From Melioribacter sp. (GTDB taxonomy: Bacteria; Bacteroidota; Ignavibacteria; Ignavibacteriales; Melioribacteraceae), in NCBI GenBank assembly GCA_023250955.1, contig JAHEZQ010000018.1, positions 1 through 59,156 on the forward strand: 59,156 nt of DNA, in the 5' to 3' direction. The translations under genes were made by a program, and so were the position numbers. Shown here piece by piece: positions 45,721-54,871 of this stretch; the stretch's first letter is position 1, and each line of letters starts with the position of its first letter. The notes below the pieces were generated by a model. The model was given only the letters and a program-made list of their open reading frames with translations. It was not told the DNA's origin and did no database searches.

Positions 45721-46197
45721 TTATTTCACTGCAATGCACTCTATTTCAATCAACACATCTTTAGGAAGACGCGCAACTTGCACAGTAGAGCGTGCAGGTT
45801 TGTTAGTTCCGAACTCCTCTGCATATAGAGTGTTCATCTTTGCAAAGTCGTTAAGGTCTTTCATAAAGACAGTACACTTAACAATGTTGCTGAGAGTTAG
45901 GTTTTCAGCTTTCAACACAGCACGTATGTTCTTAAAAACTTGTTTAGTCTGTGTTTCTATATCTTCACCAACTATTTGCATTGTAACAGGATCGAGAGCA
46001 ATTTGTCCCGAGCAGAAAACTAAGTTGCCTACAGATATTGCTTGAGAGTAAGGACCGATAGCGGCGGGTGCATCCGGTGTTGTAACAACTTTTATTTCTG
46101 TTTCCGGTTTTGTCTGAGAGGAGGTTGATGATAAAGTGAAGAAGAATACAAGGAATAAAGGGATGATGTAAAGATGAGGGAAGGAAGCTTTTTTCAT
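45721..46197 (-). CDS. ridA: RidA (YjgF/Tdcf) family protein with signal peptide
   Basis: A 158-residue protein. Residues 1-28 are a hydrophobic export signal (PHLYIIPLFLVFFFTL), followed by a complete RidA domain: APAAIGPYSQAISVGNLVFC, IETQTKQVFKNIRAVL, and KPARSTVQVARLPKDVLIEI with the substrate-binding Arg. Cytosolic RidA hydrolyses reactive enamines and imines. A secreted version would act in the periplasm, which is unusual. The gene is divergent from the SDR at 46324. Confidence 0.88.
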   Translation of the reverse strand: MKKASFPHLYIIPLFLVFFFTLSSTSSQTKPETEIKVVTTPDAPAAIGPYSQAISVGNLVFCSGQIALDPVTMQIVGEDIETQTKQVFKNIRAVLKAENLTLSNIVKCTVFMKDLNDFAKMNTLYAEEFGTNKPARSTVQVARLPKDVLIEIECIAVK

Positions 46198-46323
46198 AAC
46201 CTTTCTAAAATTTCTAATTCAATATGCCGAGGATTTGTTAATTTATCAATAAGAATCAAGAAATTAATGACACGCAGATGACTCTGATCTAACAGATTAA
46301 CACAGATAAAAAGGAAATTAATT

Positions 46324-47124
46324 ATGACACTTAAAGAAAAATATGGAAGCTGGGCATTAGTTACAGGTGCATCATCAGGGATCGGAGAAGAGTTTGCAAG
46401 ACGGCTTGCAGCGGAAGATCTAAATTTAATTTTAGTAGCACGTAGAATAGAAAGATTGGAAAAACTTGCCACTGAACTGAATGAAAAACATAATATCAAG
46501 GTTGTAGTAGCTCCGGTTGATCTTTCAAAAAAGAAATTTATGAATGAACTGAAAGAGTATGTAGGTAAAAGGGAAGTCGGGCTTCTTGTAAACAATGCCG
46601 GCTTCGGTTACAACGGAGAATTTGTTGAGGCTGATTCGGAAATATTTAGGAAGATGATAAAAGTAAACTGCATCGCATCAACAGAGATAGCACACTATTT
46701 CGGTGCGCAAATGGCTAACAGAAATAAAGGAGCCATAATATTTCTCGGTAGTCTCGTCGGTTATAATCCGGTACCGTTAACCACAGTTTACTCTGCTACT
46801 AAAGCATTCAATCTTTTTATGGGTGAAGCTCTCTGGTATGAATTGAAAAAAAATAATGTTGATGTACTTGCTCTTAATCCGGGCGGAACGGCTACTGAAT
46901 TTCAGCAAGTTGCCGGTACTTCATCAGGTCCAGTTGCAAGAAGTGTTGAAGAAGTTGTGAATACAGCGATGAAGAAGCTTGGTAAACGGCCGAGCGTTGT
47001 GGACGGATTAGCTAATAAAGTTCTTTCAGTGTTGCCAAGATTTATTACAAGAAGATCGGCATTGATGTTAGCGGGTTATATGAGAAAGAAATTATATACA
47101 GCACCATCAATTTCTTCAAAATAA
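46324..47124 (+). CDS. Short-chain dehydrogenase/reductase (DltE/YqjQ-like)
   Basis: A 266-residue NAD(P)-dependent oxidoreductase. TGASSGIG is at 14-21, NNAGFGYNGEF is present, and the active site is formed by IIFLGSLVGYNP and YSATKAF. The C-terminal extension (after residue 240, LPRFITRRSALMLAGYMRKK) is basic and may touch the membrane. The substrate is unknown. AAAGGAAA precedes ATG 46324. The upstream gap (46198-46323) contains the near-repeat AACAGATTAACACAGATAAA. Confidence 0.88.
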   Translation: MTLKEKYGSWALVTGASSGIGEEFARRLAAEDLNLILVARRIERLEKLATELNEKHNIKVVVAPVDLSKKKFMNELKEYVGKREVGLLVNNAGFGYNGEFVEADSEIFRKMIKVNCIASTEIAHYFGAQMANRNKGAIIFLGSLVGYNPVPLTTVYSATKAFNLFMGEALWYELKKNNVDVLALNPGGTATEFQQVAGTSSGPVARSVEEVVNTAMKKLGKRPSVVDGLANKVLSVLPRFITRRSALMLAGYMRKKLYTAPSISSK

Positions 47125-47127
47125 TCA

Positions 47128-48816
47128 TTAAAAATCTTGTTGAAGTGAGCGGTAAGCAATTTTTAGATATGTATAAATAATAATTGTAGAAATTATTATG
47201 ATAGGGATTAATGCTTGAAGAAAAACGGTAAGATCAAAATATTTTTTGATCATTATGGAAAGGAATAACTCACTAACCGGTTTGAAAAGCATAACGATAA
47301 GAAATAGCATGTAAACAATATTTGATAAGAACGAAAGCGTTGCACCTTGCGAAGAAGAAAGTCTGATTGCATTTTTCTCTTTATAGTTTGAAAATATTCC
47401 GCCCATTCCAAAGTTGATCGAAATTATTGCCGCTGCCGCAAATAAAGTAACAGTTAACGAAAATATCGTAAGAAGAAATCCAAACTTATAGTTTGAGAAG
47501 AAACTTAATCCCACGCTGATAATCAAAATGATCGAGCTAATGACAATCAGTTTATGTTTGATAAAACTGTTAACTTTTACGGGCGCCGATTTTAATTTCC
47601 AGAATGCCAGACCTTCTAAACTTATTAGTGGAAAAATAAATCTTAATGATAAAGTAGAAATGAAAAATAGATTAAAAAGAAAAACAGAGAGATAAATAAT
47701 CGTCTGCAGATAAAAATTACCAAATCCAACAAACTTCATTCCTGAAACACTTAAAACAAAAATCACAATTAAGAATAAAAGTACAAGCGAATGAATAACC
47801 TGGCTAGATTCACGGAGGAAGAGAAGAAGATCCCGTTTGATAACGGCTTCAGTTTGACTTTTTAGAATTGAAACCTTCTCAAACGAGAAAAACGGTTTTG
47901 TCTTTTTACGGTTTGCATTTTGATCAGATGTAATTTTTGAATTAAGAAGCCAAGTTTTAAAATACCATTTATGCCCAAAATAGAGCGCGATTGAGAAAAG
48001 TAAAATCGAAAGAGCAATCTGCATGTAAGTAAATCCTATTAGTCCGGAGATATCATTTTTCACGATCCGGTATGCAGATTGAGAAAGCCAATTGTTAGGC
48101 AGCCATTTTACAATTGGAGGCAGAAATTCTCCAAGATATGTATTGCGGTCGTAGTAAGGAAACTGTTTCAGTATAGAATTAACTAACGAGAGAGGAGAAT
48201 TAATTTCGAAAAAAAGAAGAATTATTAAAAAGTAGGAAACACCAAGTGTTGCAAATACTTTTCGCATACCAAATCTATTTGCGAAGCGAATTATTATCAG
48301 CAGTATTATAACACCTAACGAGCCGGCGCTAAACATGAAAGGGAAAAAATTTAATAAGAGCAGTAAAAATCCAATTACATTTATCTTAAAATAAAAAATG
48401 TACCCGGCAAGCATGGAAAGTAAAACCATTACCATTGTTGACGAACTGTAGAAATAATTATCTAAAAATTTTAAGAAAAATATTTTAGAAGGAGAAATCG
48501 GTTTGGTCAGAAGAAAATTTACTTCATCCGATTTATAAAGAGTAGAGTAAGAGACAATAATGTTGCCAAGATTCACAGACATAAAGAATATGAAAAATAT
48601 CATCGAAATAAATTCGTGTAGGAGAAATAGCCCAATATTAATATCAACAAGAAGGAATCGAATTAGATTTTGTGAAAAGAAAAAAGCACCGACCGCAAAA
48701 GCAAAATAGATTAGACCGCTTCCAATATTCTTAACGAAATAACCGAACGTAAATTGTGATTCAAGACGGATATAAGAAATGAGTTTGAATTTAAGTATGT
48801 GAATGATCTGTTTCAT
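47128..48816 (-). CDS. ABC-2-type exporter permease
   Basis: A 562-residue membrane protein with roughly twelve hydrophobic segments. The N-terminal half holds SVNLGNIIVSYSTLYKSDEVNFLLTKPI (shortened here as NIIVSYSTLYKSDEVNF), a pattern of bacterial ABC exporter permeases. It is coupled to the ATPase gene by ATGA overlap and is tail-to-tail with the SDR gene, 3 nt away. Substrate unknown. Confidence 0.8.
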   Translation of the reverse strand: MKQIIHILKFKLISYIRLESQFTFGYFVKNIGSGLIYFAFAVGAFFFSQNLIRFLLVDINIGLFLLHEFISMIFFIFFMSVNLGNIIVSYSTLYKSDEVNFLLTKPISPSKIFFLKFLDNYFYSSSTMVMVLLSMLAGYIFYFKINVIGFLLLLLNFFPFMFSAGSLGVIILLIIIRFANRFGMRKVFATLGVSYFLIILLFFEINSPLSLVNSILKQFPYYDRNTYLGEFLPPIVKWLPNNWLSQSAYRIVKNDISGLIGFTYMQIALSILLFSIALYFGHKWYFKTWLLNSKITSDQNANRKKTKPFFSFEKVSILKSQTEAVIKRDLLLFLRESSQVIHSLVLLFLIVIFVLSVSGMKFVGFGNFYLQTIIYLSVFLFNLFFISTLSLRFIFPLISLEGLAFWKLKSAPVKVNSFIKHKLIVISSIILIISVGLSFFSNYKFGFLLTIFSLTVTLFAAAAIISINFGMGGIFSNYKEKNAIRLSSSQGATLSFLSNIVYMLFLIVMLFKPVSELFLSIMIKKYFDLTVFLQALIPIIIISTIIIYTYLKIAYRSLQQDF

Positions 48817-49538
48817 TCTTCATTTGTTAACTGTATAAAAAGTTCTTCGAGATTATTCTTCTTCTCTTTTTTTAGATCATGAAGTTTATCTATCGTATCA
48901 ATAAAAATTATATTCCCTTTATTGATGATACTAACATTTGTACAAATCTCCTCAACAACATTTAAGCTGTGAGTGGACATAAAAATTGTTATACCGTTTC
49001 TTGATTTGTCTTCAAATAATCTTTTAACAAGAAATGCGCTTTGCGGGTCTAACCCTATCATCGGTTCATCAACAATTATAAAATCTGGATCATGTAGAAA
49101 AGCAGAAGCGATAACGATTCTCTGCCGCATTCCTTGCGAGTATTCTTCTGTTCTTTTGTCAATCCAACTACCGATTTTAAGTGATTCTATTTGTTCATCA
49201 ATCTTAATTTTTAGAATATCTTTAGCAATGTTATATAAACCGCCGCTGAAGTAGAGGTACTCGCGTCCGGTAAGTTTATCATATACAAACGGTTGATCCG
49301 GTATATATCCGATTTTCATTTTTGTTTCGAGCGGTTTTTGCCAGACATCTATATTATCTAAAAATATTTTTCCGGAAGTAGGGGAGAGTAATCCTACGAT
49401 CATTTTAATTGTAGTTGTTTTGCCGGCACCATTGGGTCCAAGAAACCCGAACAATTCACTTTTGTTTATTTTTAAGTTGATCTTATTAACGGCTACAAAA
49501 TTGCCGAATTTCTTTTCAAGATTTTTTAACTCTAACAT
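48813..49538 (-). CDS. ABC transporter ATP-binding protein
   Basis: A 241-residue ATPase. Walker A GPNGAGKT at 34-41, signature YSQGMRQRI, Walker B FIIVDEPMIGLD, and the H-loop STHSLNVVEEI are all present. It overlaps the permease gene by ATGA, and together they form an exporter. It starts 26 nt after the AAA+ protein gene on the same strand, suggesting possible linkage to that protein. Confidence 0.93.
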   Translation of the reverse strand: MLELKNLEKKFGNFVAVNKINLKINKSELFGFLGPNGAGKTTTIKMIVGLLSPTSGKIFLDNIDVWQKPLETKMKIGYIPDQPFVYDKLTGREYLYFSGGLYNIAKDILKIKIDEQIESLKIGSWIDKRTEEYSQGMRQRIVIASAFLHDPDFIIVDEPMIGLDPQSAFLVKRLFEDKSRNGITIFMSTHSLNVVEEICTNVSIINKGNIIFIDTIDKLHDLKKEKKNNLEELFIQLTNEE

Positions 49539-49564
49539 AAATCCTTTGTGAAGTAAGTGAGGAA

Positions 49565-52500
49565 TTAAATTTTAATTTTCTGTACGTCTTCCAAAGTTAT
49601 AGTAATAAGATCAACATCTTTCTGATCGTAAATGTTGAAAATCCTTTCTTCTTGATTTGTAATTGCCGAGTAAAGAATATTTCTTGCAGTTATACCGTTT
49701 TGGAATCCGTTATCTTCTTTCTCTGTAAGTGTTGAGAAGATATCAATTAATTCTTGTAGAGCACCCTCATCAAGAATATATCCGTTTTTCTCTGTTAACG
49801 AAGAACAGATTGCAAGAAGCTGGCGAGGAGAATAATTTTCAAAATAAAATATGTTAGGGAATAGCTTGGCTAAATCTTTATTTGTTTTCAGCAATAAGTT
49901 TATTTTGTTTTTCATTCCGGAAAGAATAACAACTAGTTTACCTTTGTATTCATCAGCACGCTTAAAAATTGTTTCAATAGCTTCAAGTCCGTATAAATCA
50001 TCGTCAGTAAAAAAAGTATGAACATCTTTGATGTAAAGAATTCCGCCGATTGCTTGTGAGATTATCTTTTCTGTGTTAACAGCGGTCTGTCCTTGATAAC
50101 TAGCAACAAGGTCAGAACGATCAATTTCAATTATGTGATCTTTGGTAAGTATTCCAAGTTCTATATAAATCTTACTTAATATTTTCACTACAGAAGATTT
50201 TCCTGTGCCCGGATTACCGGCAAATATTGAATGCAGATTCCGGTCAACAGATTGAAGTCCGCGTTCTTTTTTCAATTGAGATAACTTGGAAAAACTGATC
50301 AGTTTATAAATATCCTGTTTAACATTTTCCAACCCTATAAGTTGATTCAGCTCATCAATATATTCTTGAAGTCTTAGAGGATCGCCTTTGACTTCGAACT
50401 GCTTTGCTTCTATATCTCTGTTAAGAACTTCATTGATATCGCTCAGTTCGCATGTGTTAATCACTTCATCTGTTCTTTTATCAATTGGAAGTCCTGAAAT
50501 TCGCAAAAGCATTTTCTGTTTTACAGACTCTAATATATTTCTAACTATTCTTGCGTTACCGAATTTCTTATCGCGGTTTTTATATATCTCTTCAAAATAT
50601 TTTTGAAGTTTATCTTCTGCGTCTTTAGTTATTTTTTTCTTATCCCGATCTAAACTTCTGTGGACAATTTCCATTAATTCGGCGGGGGAGTAATCCTCGA
50701 AAGTAAATGATTTGCTGAAACGTGATTTAATACCCGGATTGCTTGCAATGAAAGAATTCATTTCATCTGTATAACCTGCTGCAATTACAGCAAACTTACC
50801 ACGATCGTCTTCCATCCGTTTAAGTAAAATATCAATAGCTTCTTTTCCAAAATCATTTCCGCTATCATTCTTTTTAGCAAGAGCATAAGCTTCATCTATA
50901 AACAACATTCCGCCAAGCGCTTTATCAATTAGACTTGTTGTTTTGTCTGCTGTCTGACCAACATAACCGGCTACTAATCCTTGGCGGTCGGTTTCTACCA
51001 AGTGTCCCTTTGTTAAAATGCCAAGTGCGGAATAGATGCGGCCGAAAATTCTTGCCACAGTTGTTTTACCAGTGCCTGGATTTCCTAAGAATAGTAAATG
51101 TTCATTCAATGTCTTTCGAATATCTTCGCCCTGTTCACTGAAATAACGGGCAAGTTTTACCATATCTTCAACTTCTTTTTTAAGAGAGGTTAAACCAACC
51201 AAGTTTTCTAATTCTTTTAGCGCTTCACTTAGCGATTCTTCATTGATCGGAATCTTAACTTCCTTTGATGGAGATTTTTTTAACGTAGAATTAATTATTT
51301 CTCCGGTTATAGTAGTTAAAATTTCTTTAGTTCGTTTTTCTTCAGGAAGCTGTAAATAAAATTTACTTAAGTTGAGCTTAGACTCATCAAATAATTTTTT
51401 TACTAGTCTTACATTGCCGAAAGTTTTATCCCTCTTGCGGTAGAGTACAATAAATTCTTTTTTAAGAAGATCTTCAGCTTCGCTATTTATTATATAATCT
51501 TCTTTATGAAGAAGTTGTTTTAAGATTGTGATTAGTTCATCGGGTGAGTAGTCTTCAAAAACAAAAGTTTGTGAAAAACGTGATTTGAGTCCAGGGTTTG
51601 AATTCAAAAAAGATTCCATCTCATCGGGATATCCGGCAGCAATAACAACAAATTCACCTTTTCGATCTTCCATACGTTTGAGAAGTATATCAATGGCTTC
51701 TTGACCAAAATCCTGAGCACCGCCTTTTTTTACTAGAGTATAAGCTTCATCTATAAATAATACTCCGCCCATTGCGTCATTAATTATTTTTTCCGTCTTC
51801 TGTGCTGTTTCACCTATGTACTGCCCAACAAGTGCTGAACGGTCAACTTCAATTATGTGTCCGCTTGGCAAAATACCCATTGCATAAAAGATGTCACCTA
51901 ATAAACGGGCGATAGTAGTTTTGCCGGTTCCGGGATTACCAAGAAACACTGCATTGATTGCGATCTTATCTTCGGCTTTAAGTCCTAATCGTTTTCGTTC
52001 TTTCAGAAATTCTAGATATGAGATAAAACTTTTAACGGATTCTTTGATTGCTAAAAGTCCGGTGAATGAATCGAGGTTTGAAATCAACTCATTTAGAGGT
52101 TTAACTGAACGTTGTTCTCTTGTCGGAGGAATATGTACTTCGTCTTTTTCCTTTTCTTGTTTTGATGTTTGTGTGATAATTTTTTCATCTTCTACTACAG
52201 TTTCACCAGATAGATAAAAATTCTTAACGCATACCTTAAAATTATTAAGGTAGATCTCTACTCTTGCTTGTCCGTCTTTCCAAATAGCTGAGCCAGAGAC
52301 CTGGACAAAGATTGCAGAATCCCATTCCTTAATAACATTAAGTTGAAAATTATTTCTACATACTTCGAAATCATTTAAATACCAAACAGCAGAGCAGTTG
52401 AATAATTTATCTACATCATTATGGAATGGGTTATTAAAAATAACTTCTGCTGCTACTTTCCTTATTGAACGGAAAAAACTCTTGCAATAAATTCTGCGAC

Positions 52501-53449
52501 CGTGATTTTTTTCTTCATCAACATCGAAGACTTTTATGGAAATAATTTCGATGTTATCACTCGGGTAAAGTACTGAATCAGTCTTGTAGTATGAAGCTGT
52601 TGAAGAAGTTGTAGTTTTTTTTATTTCATTTCTGTTATGTTCAATTGTTTTTCTTTTTTCAGCAACTCTATTGACTTCATTCTGAATTTCCATCTGCTCA
52701 TATTTCTTAAGTGCATTATAGATAATCAAAAACCGATCATTCTTTTTAAATTTACTTTCTAACTGATGAGCTTTTTTTAATGCAGGCTTAATCTGAAAAA
52801 GATAGAGCATGGATTCTAATTCAATTAATTCTGCCACATCATTTTTATTTTTATCAAGGATTTTTCTCGATACGATTAATGAGAACCAGTATTCTTTTTC
52901 TTTTAAGGCTTTATTGGTATCGCGAAGTATTTTATCTAAATCTTTTGAATTTAGTTGAGTCTTTGATCTAATAATATCTTGTGCTTTCAAAATCCAATGA
53001 TTTAATTCCTTCCACCCGGGATTTTTACCATTATCAATTATTAGTGCGAAATCGAGTGCTTGTTTTGCTTCCTCAAATTTGTATAATCCGGCAAATGATT
53101 TAGCTCTATTAAGATACGTCCAAGCCAATATTTCTTTTTGTTCTTTAATCGAATGATCAATATCAGCTATAGCACCTTCAAAAATGCTCATTCTATAAAG
53201 AAGGTAAGCTCTATAGACCCTTGTTTTAACTGAATCGTTTTTTAATTCTACTGCAAGATTTGCATAGTCCAGTGCTTTAGTCGGATTTCCATTTTCCAGA
53301 AGAGCCCATGCATAACAAATAGTTGCTTCGCTGTCGTCTGGGCGGGCAAGATATACTTTCTCTGCAGTTGTTAATGCAAGGCGAAATCTGCCATTCCATA
53401 AGTGATCGTAAGCTACAGCTTGTAGCGTATTTAATTCATCATCGAACAA
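49565..53449 (-). CDS. TPR plus triple CbbX/SpoVK-type AAA+ protein, third domain degenerate
   Basis: A 1294-residue protein starting at TTG 53449. Residues 1-250 form TPR-like repeats (EEAKQALDFAL, GNPTKALDYANLAVEL). Residues 300-415 form a beta-rich domain. Three CbbX/SpoVK-type AAA+ domains follow. Walker A: GNPGTGKTT (504-512), GNPGTGKTT (789-797), GNPGTGKSS (1078-1086). Walker B: GGVLFIDEAY (561-570), GGMLFIDEAY (846-855), but GGILYIKDVH (1135-1144) in the third. Arg finger NPG-x-KSRF is present in the first two (618-625, 904-911) and is NKDLAKLF (1190-1197) in the third. Domain three may bind but not hydrolyse ATP. Partners unknown. Confidence 0.88.
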   Translation of the reverse strand: MFDDELNTLQAVAYDHLWNGRFRLALTTAEKVYLARPDDSEATICYAWALLENGNPTKALDYANLAVELKNDSVKTRVYRAYLLYRMSIFEGAIADIDHSIKEQKEILAWTYLNRAKSFAGLYKFEEAKQALDFALIIDNGKNPGWKELNHWILKAQDIIRSKTQLNSKDLDKILRDTNKALKEKEYWFSLIVSRKILDKNKNDVAELIELESMLYLFQIKPALKKAHQLESKFKKNDRFLIIYNALKKYEQMEIQNEVNRVAEKRKTIEHNRNEIKKTTTSSTASYYKTDSVLYPSDNIEIISIKVFDVDEEKNHGRRIYCKSFFRSIRKVAAEVIFNNPFHNDVDKLFNCSAVWYLNDFEVCRNNFQLNVIKEWDSAIFVQVSGSAIWKDGQARVEIYLNNFKVCVKNFYLSGETVVEDEKIITQTSKQEKEKDEVHIPPTREQRSVKPLNELISNLDSFTGLLAIKESVKSFISYLEFLKERKRLGLKAEDKIAINAVFLGNPGTGKTTIARLLGDIFYAMGILPSGHIIEVDRSALVGQYIGETAQKTEKIINDAMGGVLFIDEAYTLVKKGGAQDFGQEAIDILLKRMEDRKGEFVVIAAGYPDEMESFLNSNPGLKSRFSQTFVFEDYSPDELITILKQLLHKEDYIINSEAEDLLKKEFIVLYRKRDKTFGNVRLVKKLFDESKLNLSKFYLQLPEEKRTKEILTTITGEIINSTLKKSPSKEVKIPINEESLSEALKELENLVGLTSLKKEVEDMVKLARYFSEQGEDIRKTLNEHLLFLGNPGTGKTTVARIFGRIYSALGILTKGHLVETDRQGLVAGYVGQTADKTTSLIDKALGGMLFIDEAYALAKKNDSGNDFGKEAIDILLKRMEDDRGKFAVIAAGYTDEMNSFIASNPGIKSRFSKSFTFEDYSPAELMEIVHRSLDRDKKKITKDAEDKLQKYFEEIYKNRDKKFGNARIVRNILESVKQKMLLRISGLPIDKRTDEVINTCELSDINEVLNRDIEAKQFEVKGDPLRLQEYIDELNQLIGLENVKQDIYKLISFSKLSQLKKERGLQSVDRNLHSIFAGNPGTGKSSVVKILSKIYIELGILTKDHIIEIDRSDLVASYQGQTAVNTEKIISQAIGGILYIKDVHTFFTDDDLYGLEAIETIFKRADEYKGKLVVILSGMKNKINLLLKTNKDLAKLFPNIFYFENYSPRQLLAICSSLTEKNGYILDEGALQELIDIFSTLTEKEDNGFQNGITARNILYSAITNQEERIFNIYDQKDVDLITITLEDVQKIKI

Positions 53450-53570
53450 AATTATTCTCTAATTTTTATGATGAAATTTATATTTCTAAAATCAATATAA
53501 GAACTTAGATGGATTAACTAAAGAACTATCACATATAGATAAATCGCTTATAAATAAATTTTGAACTATT

Positions 53571-53590
53571 TTTAGACATATACGTCTAAA
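53571..53590. promoter_or_regulatory. Perfect inverted repeat upstream of the DUF2807 lipoprotein gene
   Basis: TTTAGAC-ATATAC-GTCTAAA, with 7-nt arms and a 6-nt spacer, lies 22 nt before ATG 53612. It is within the divergent gap between the AAA+ gene and the lipoprotein gene (53450-53611). Its size and position fit a dimeric repressor or activator site. Confidence 0.5.
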
Positions 53591-53611
53591 GCAACAAAGT
53601 TTGGAGATAAT

Positions 53612-54259
53612 ATGAGAACAAAAATAACACTGATAATCTCATTGGTAGCATTTATTGTGAGCGGCTGTGGTTTTTGGGGAGTTAGAGGAAATGGGCGAGT
53701 AAAAGATCAGTCACGTACAATTATGGAATTTGATAAAATTGATGCAGGTGGTGCATTTACACTAAAAGTTAAAGTGGGACCGGCACCATCATTGAGAATT
53801 ACAGCAGAAGAAAATTTAATTAATTATATCCGCACAAATGTAAAAGGAAATACTCTTGTAATTGATACTAAAAAGAATATTTCTCCACGAAAAGAAATTT
53901 ATATCGAAATTACCACTCCATTTTTAAGAGCTGTTGATGCATCCGGCGCAAATAATATTACTGTTTATGGAATTAACGGTTCTGATTTTGAAGTTGACGT
54001 AAGCGGGGCGGGAAGTGTAAATTTAAGCGGGGAAGTGGATCGGTTTAGAGCTGATCTTTCCGGCGCAGGAAGTATTAATGCAAAAGATTTAAAGGCAAAA
54101 GATGTTAGGGTTTCTGTTAGCGGAGCAGCAAGTGCTGATGTCTATGCAAAAGATTATCTTGATGCATCGGTTTCGGGAGTCGGTTCTATTAGTTACTATG
54201 GTGACCCGGCTAAAACCAGAACTGATGTTTCAGGGGTTGGTTCTATCTCGAGGAAATAA
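53612..54259 (+). CDS. DUF2807 (head GIN domain) lipoprotein
   Basis: A 215-residue lipoprotein. The signal ends in IVSGC, giving an N-terminal lipid-modified Cys. The DUF2807 repeats follow: EFDKIDAGGAFTLKVKVG at the start of the beta-helix, and many short VSGAGS/DLSGAGS-like turns (about residues 130-215). Such proteins are surface or periplasmic in Bacteroidota. TGGAGATA precedes ATG 53612. A strong terminator follows. Confidence 0.88.
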   Translation: MRTKITLIISLVAFIVSGCGFWGVRGNGRVKDQSRTIMEFDKIDAGGAFTLKVKVGPAPSLRITAEENLINYIRTNVKGNTLVIDTKKNISPRKEIYIEITTPFLRAVDASGANNITVYGINGSDFEVDVSGAGSVNLSGEVDRFRADLSGAGSINAKDLKAKDVRVSVSGAASADVYAKDYLDASVSGVGSISYYGDPAKTRTDVSGVGSISRK

Positions 54260-54273
54260 AATTAGAATGTCTC

Positions 54274-54311
54274 AAAAAAGCGGAATTAGTTTTATTAATT
54301 CCGCTTTTTTT
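54274..54311 (+). terminator. Intrinsic terminator after the DUF2807 gene
   Basis: GCGGAATTA (54280-54288) pairs with TAATTCCGC (54296-54304). A-run upstream (54274-54279) and T-run downstream (54305-54311) make it bidirectional-like. The 9-bp stem has a 7-nt loop. It separates the lipoprotein gene from purE. Confidence 0.9.
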
Positions 54312-54375
54312 ATTTGTTATTTGTCCATCAGAATCTATCTTTGAATTAGATTTTGAACAGAATAAATATTTTGGA

Positions 54376-54870
54376 ATGAAAATGGATAAAATCCAAGTTG
54401 CAATATTGATGGGAAGTGATTCAGATTACCCTGTTATGCAAAAAACAGAAGAAGTCCTTAAAGAATTTAACATTAGTTATGTAACCAGAGTGTTATCAGC
54501 ACATAGAACACCAAAGCAAACTATTCAATTCATTTCTTCTGCGGAGAAAAAAGGTGTAAAAGTTTTTATTGCAGGTGCAGGAGGAGCGGCTCATTTGGCA
54601 GGAATAGCAGCAGCACATACGGTTAAACCAGTAATAGGTGTTCCGATAATGAGTAAGACAATGAACGGATTAGATTCATTGCTGTCTACTGTTCAAATGC
54701 CTCCTGGTGTTCCCGTTGCAACAGTTGCAATAGATGGAGCTAAGAACGCTGCTTTACTTGCAATTCAAATTCTAGCTGTAACTGATAAAGATATTTCAAA
54801 AAGATTTTCTGTTTATAAAAAGAGACTAGAAAAAGAAGTTCTTAAGAAAGATAAACTACTAAAGAGATGA
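54376..54870 (+). CDS. purE: N5-carboxyaminoimidazole ribonucleotide mutase
   Basis: Class I PurE of 164 residues. It interconverts N5-CAIR and CAIR in purine synthesis. The motif MGSDSDYPVM at the N-terminus binds the substrate phosphate, and SAHRTPKQ plus AGAGGAAHLAG complete the site. No purK is adjacent. It is convergent with the metal exporter at a distance of 1 nt. Confidence 0.96.
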   Translation: MKMDKIQVAILMGSDSDYPVMQKTEEVLKEFNISYVTRVLSAHRTPKQTIQFISSAEKKGVKVFIAGAGGAAHLAGIAAAHTVKPVIGVPIMSKTMNGLDSLLSTVQMPPGVPVATVAIDGAKNAALLAIQILAVTDKDISKRFSVYKKRLEKEVLKKDKLLKR

Positions 54871-54871
54871 T

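Noticed and set aside
49565-53449. EccA-like type VII secretion ATPase
   Set aside because: EccA has one CbbX-type domain and accompanies ESX genes. None are present and this protein has three such domains.
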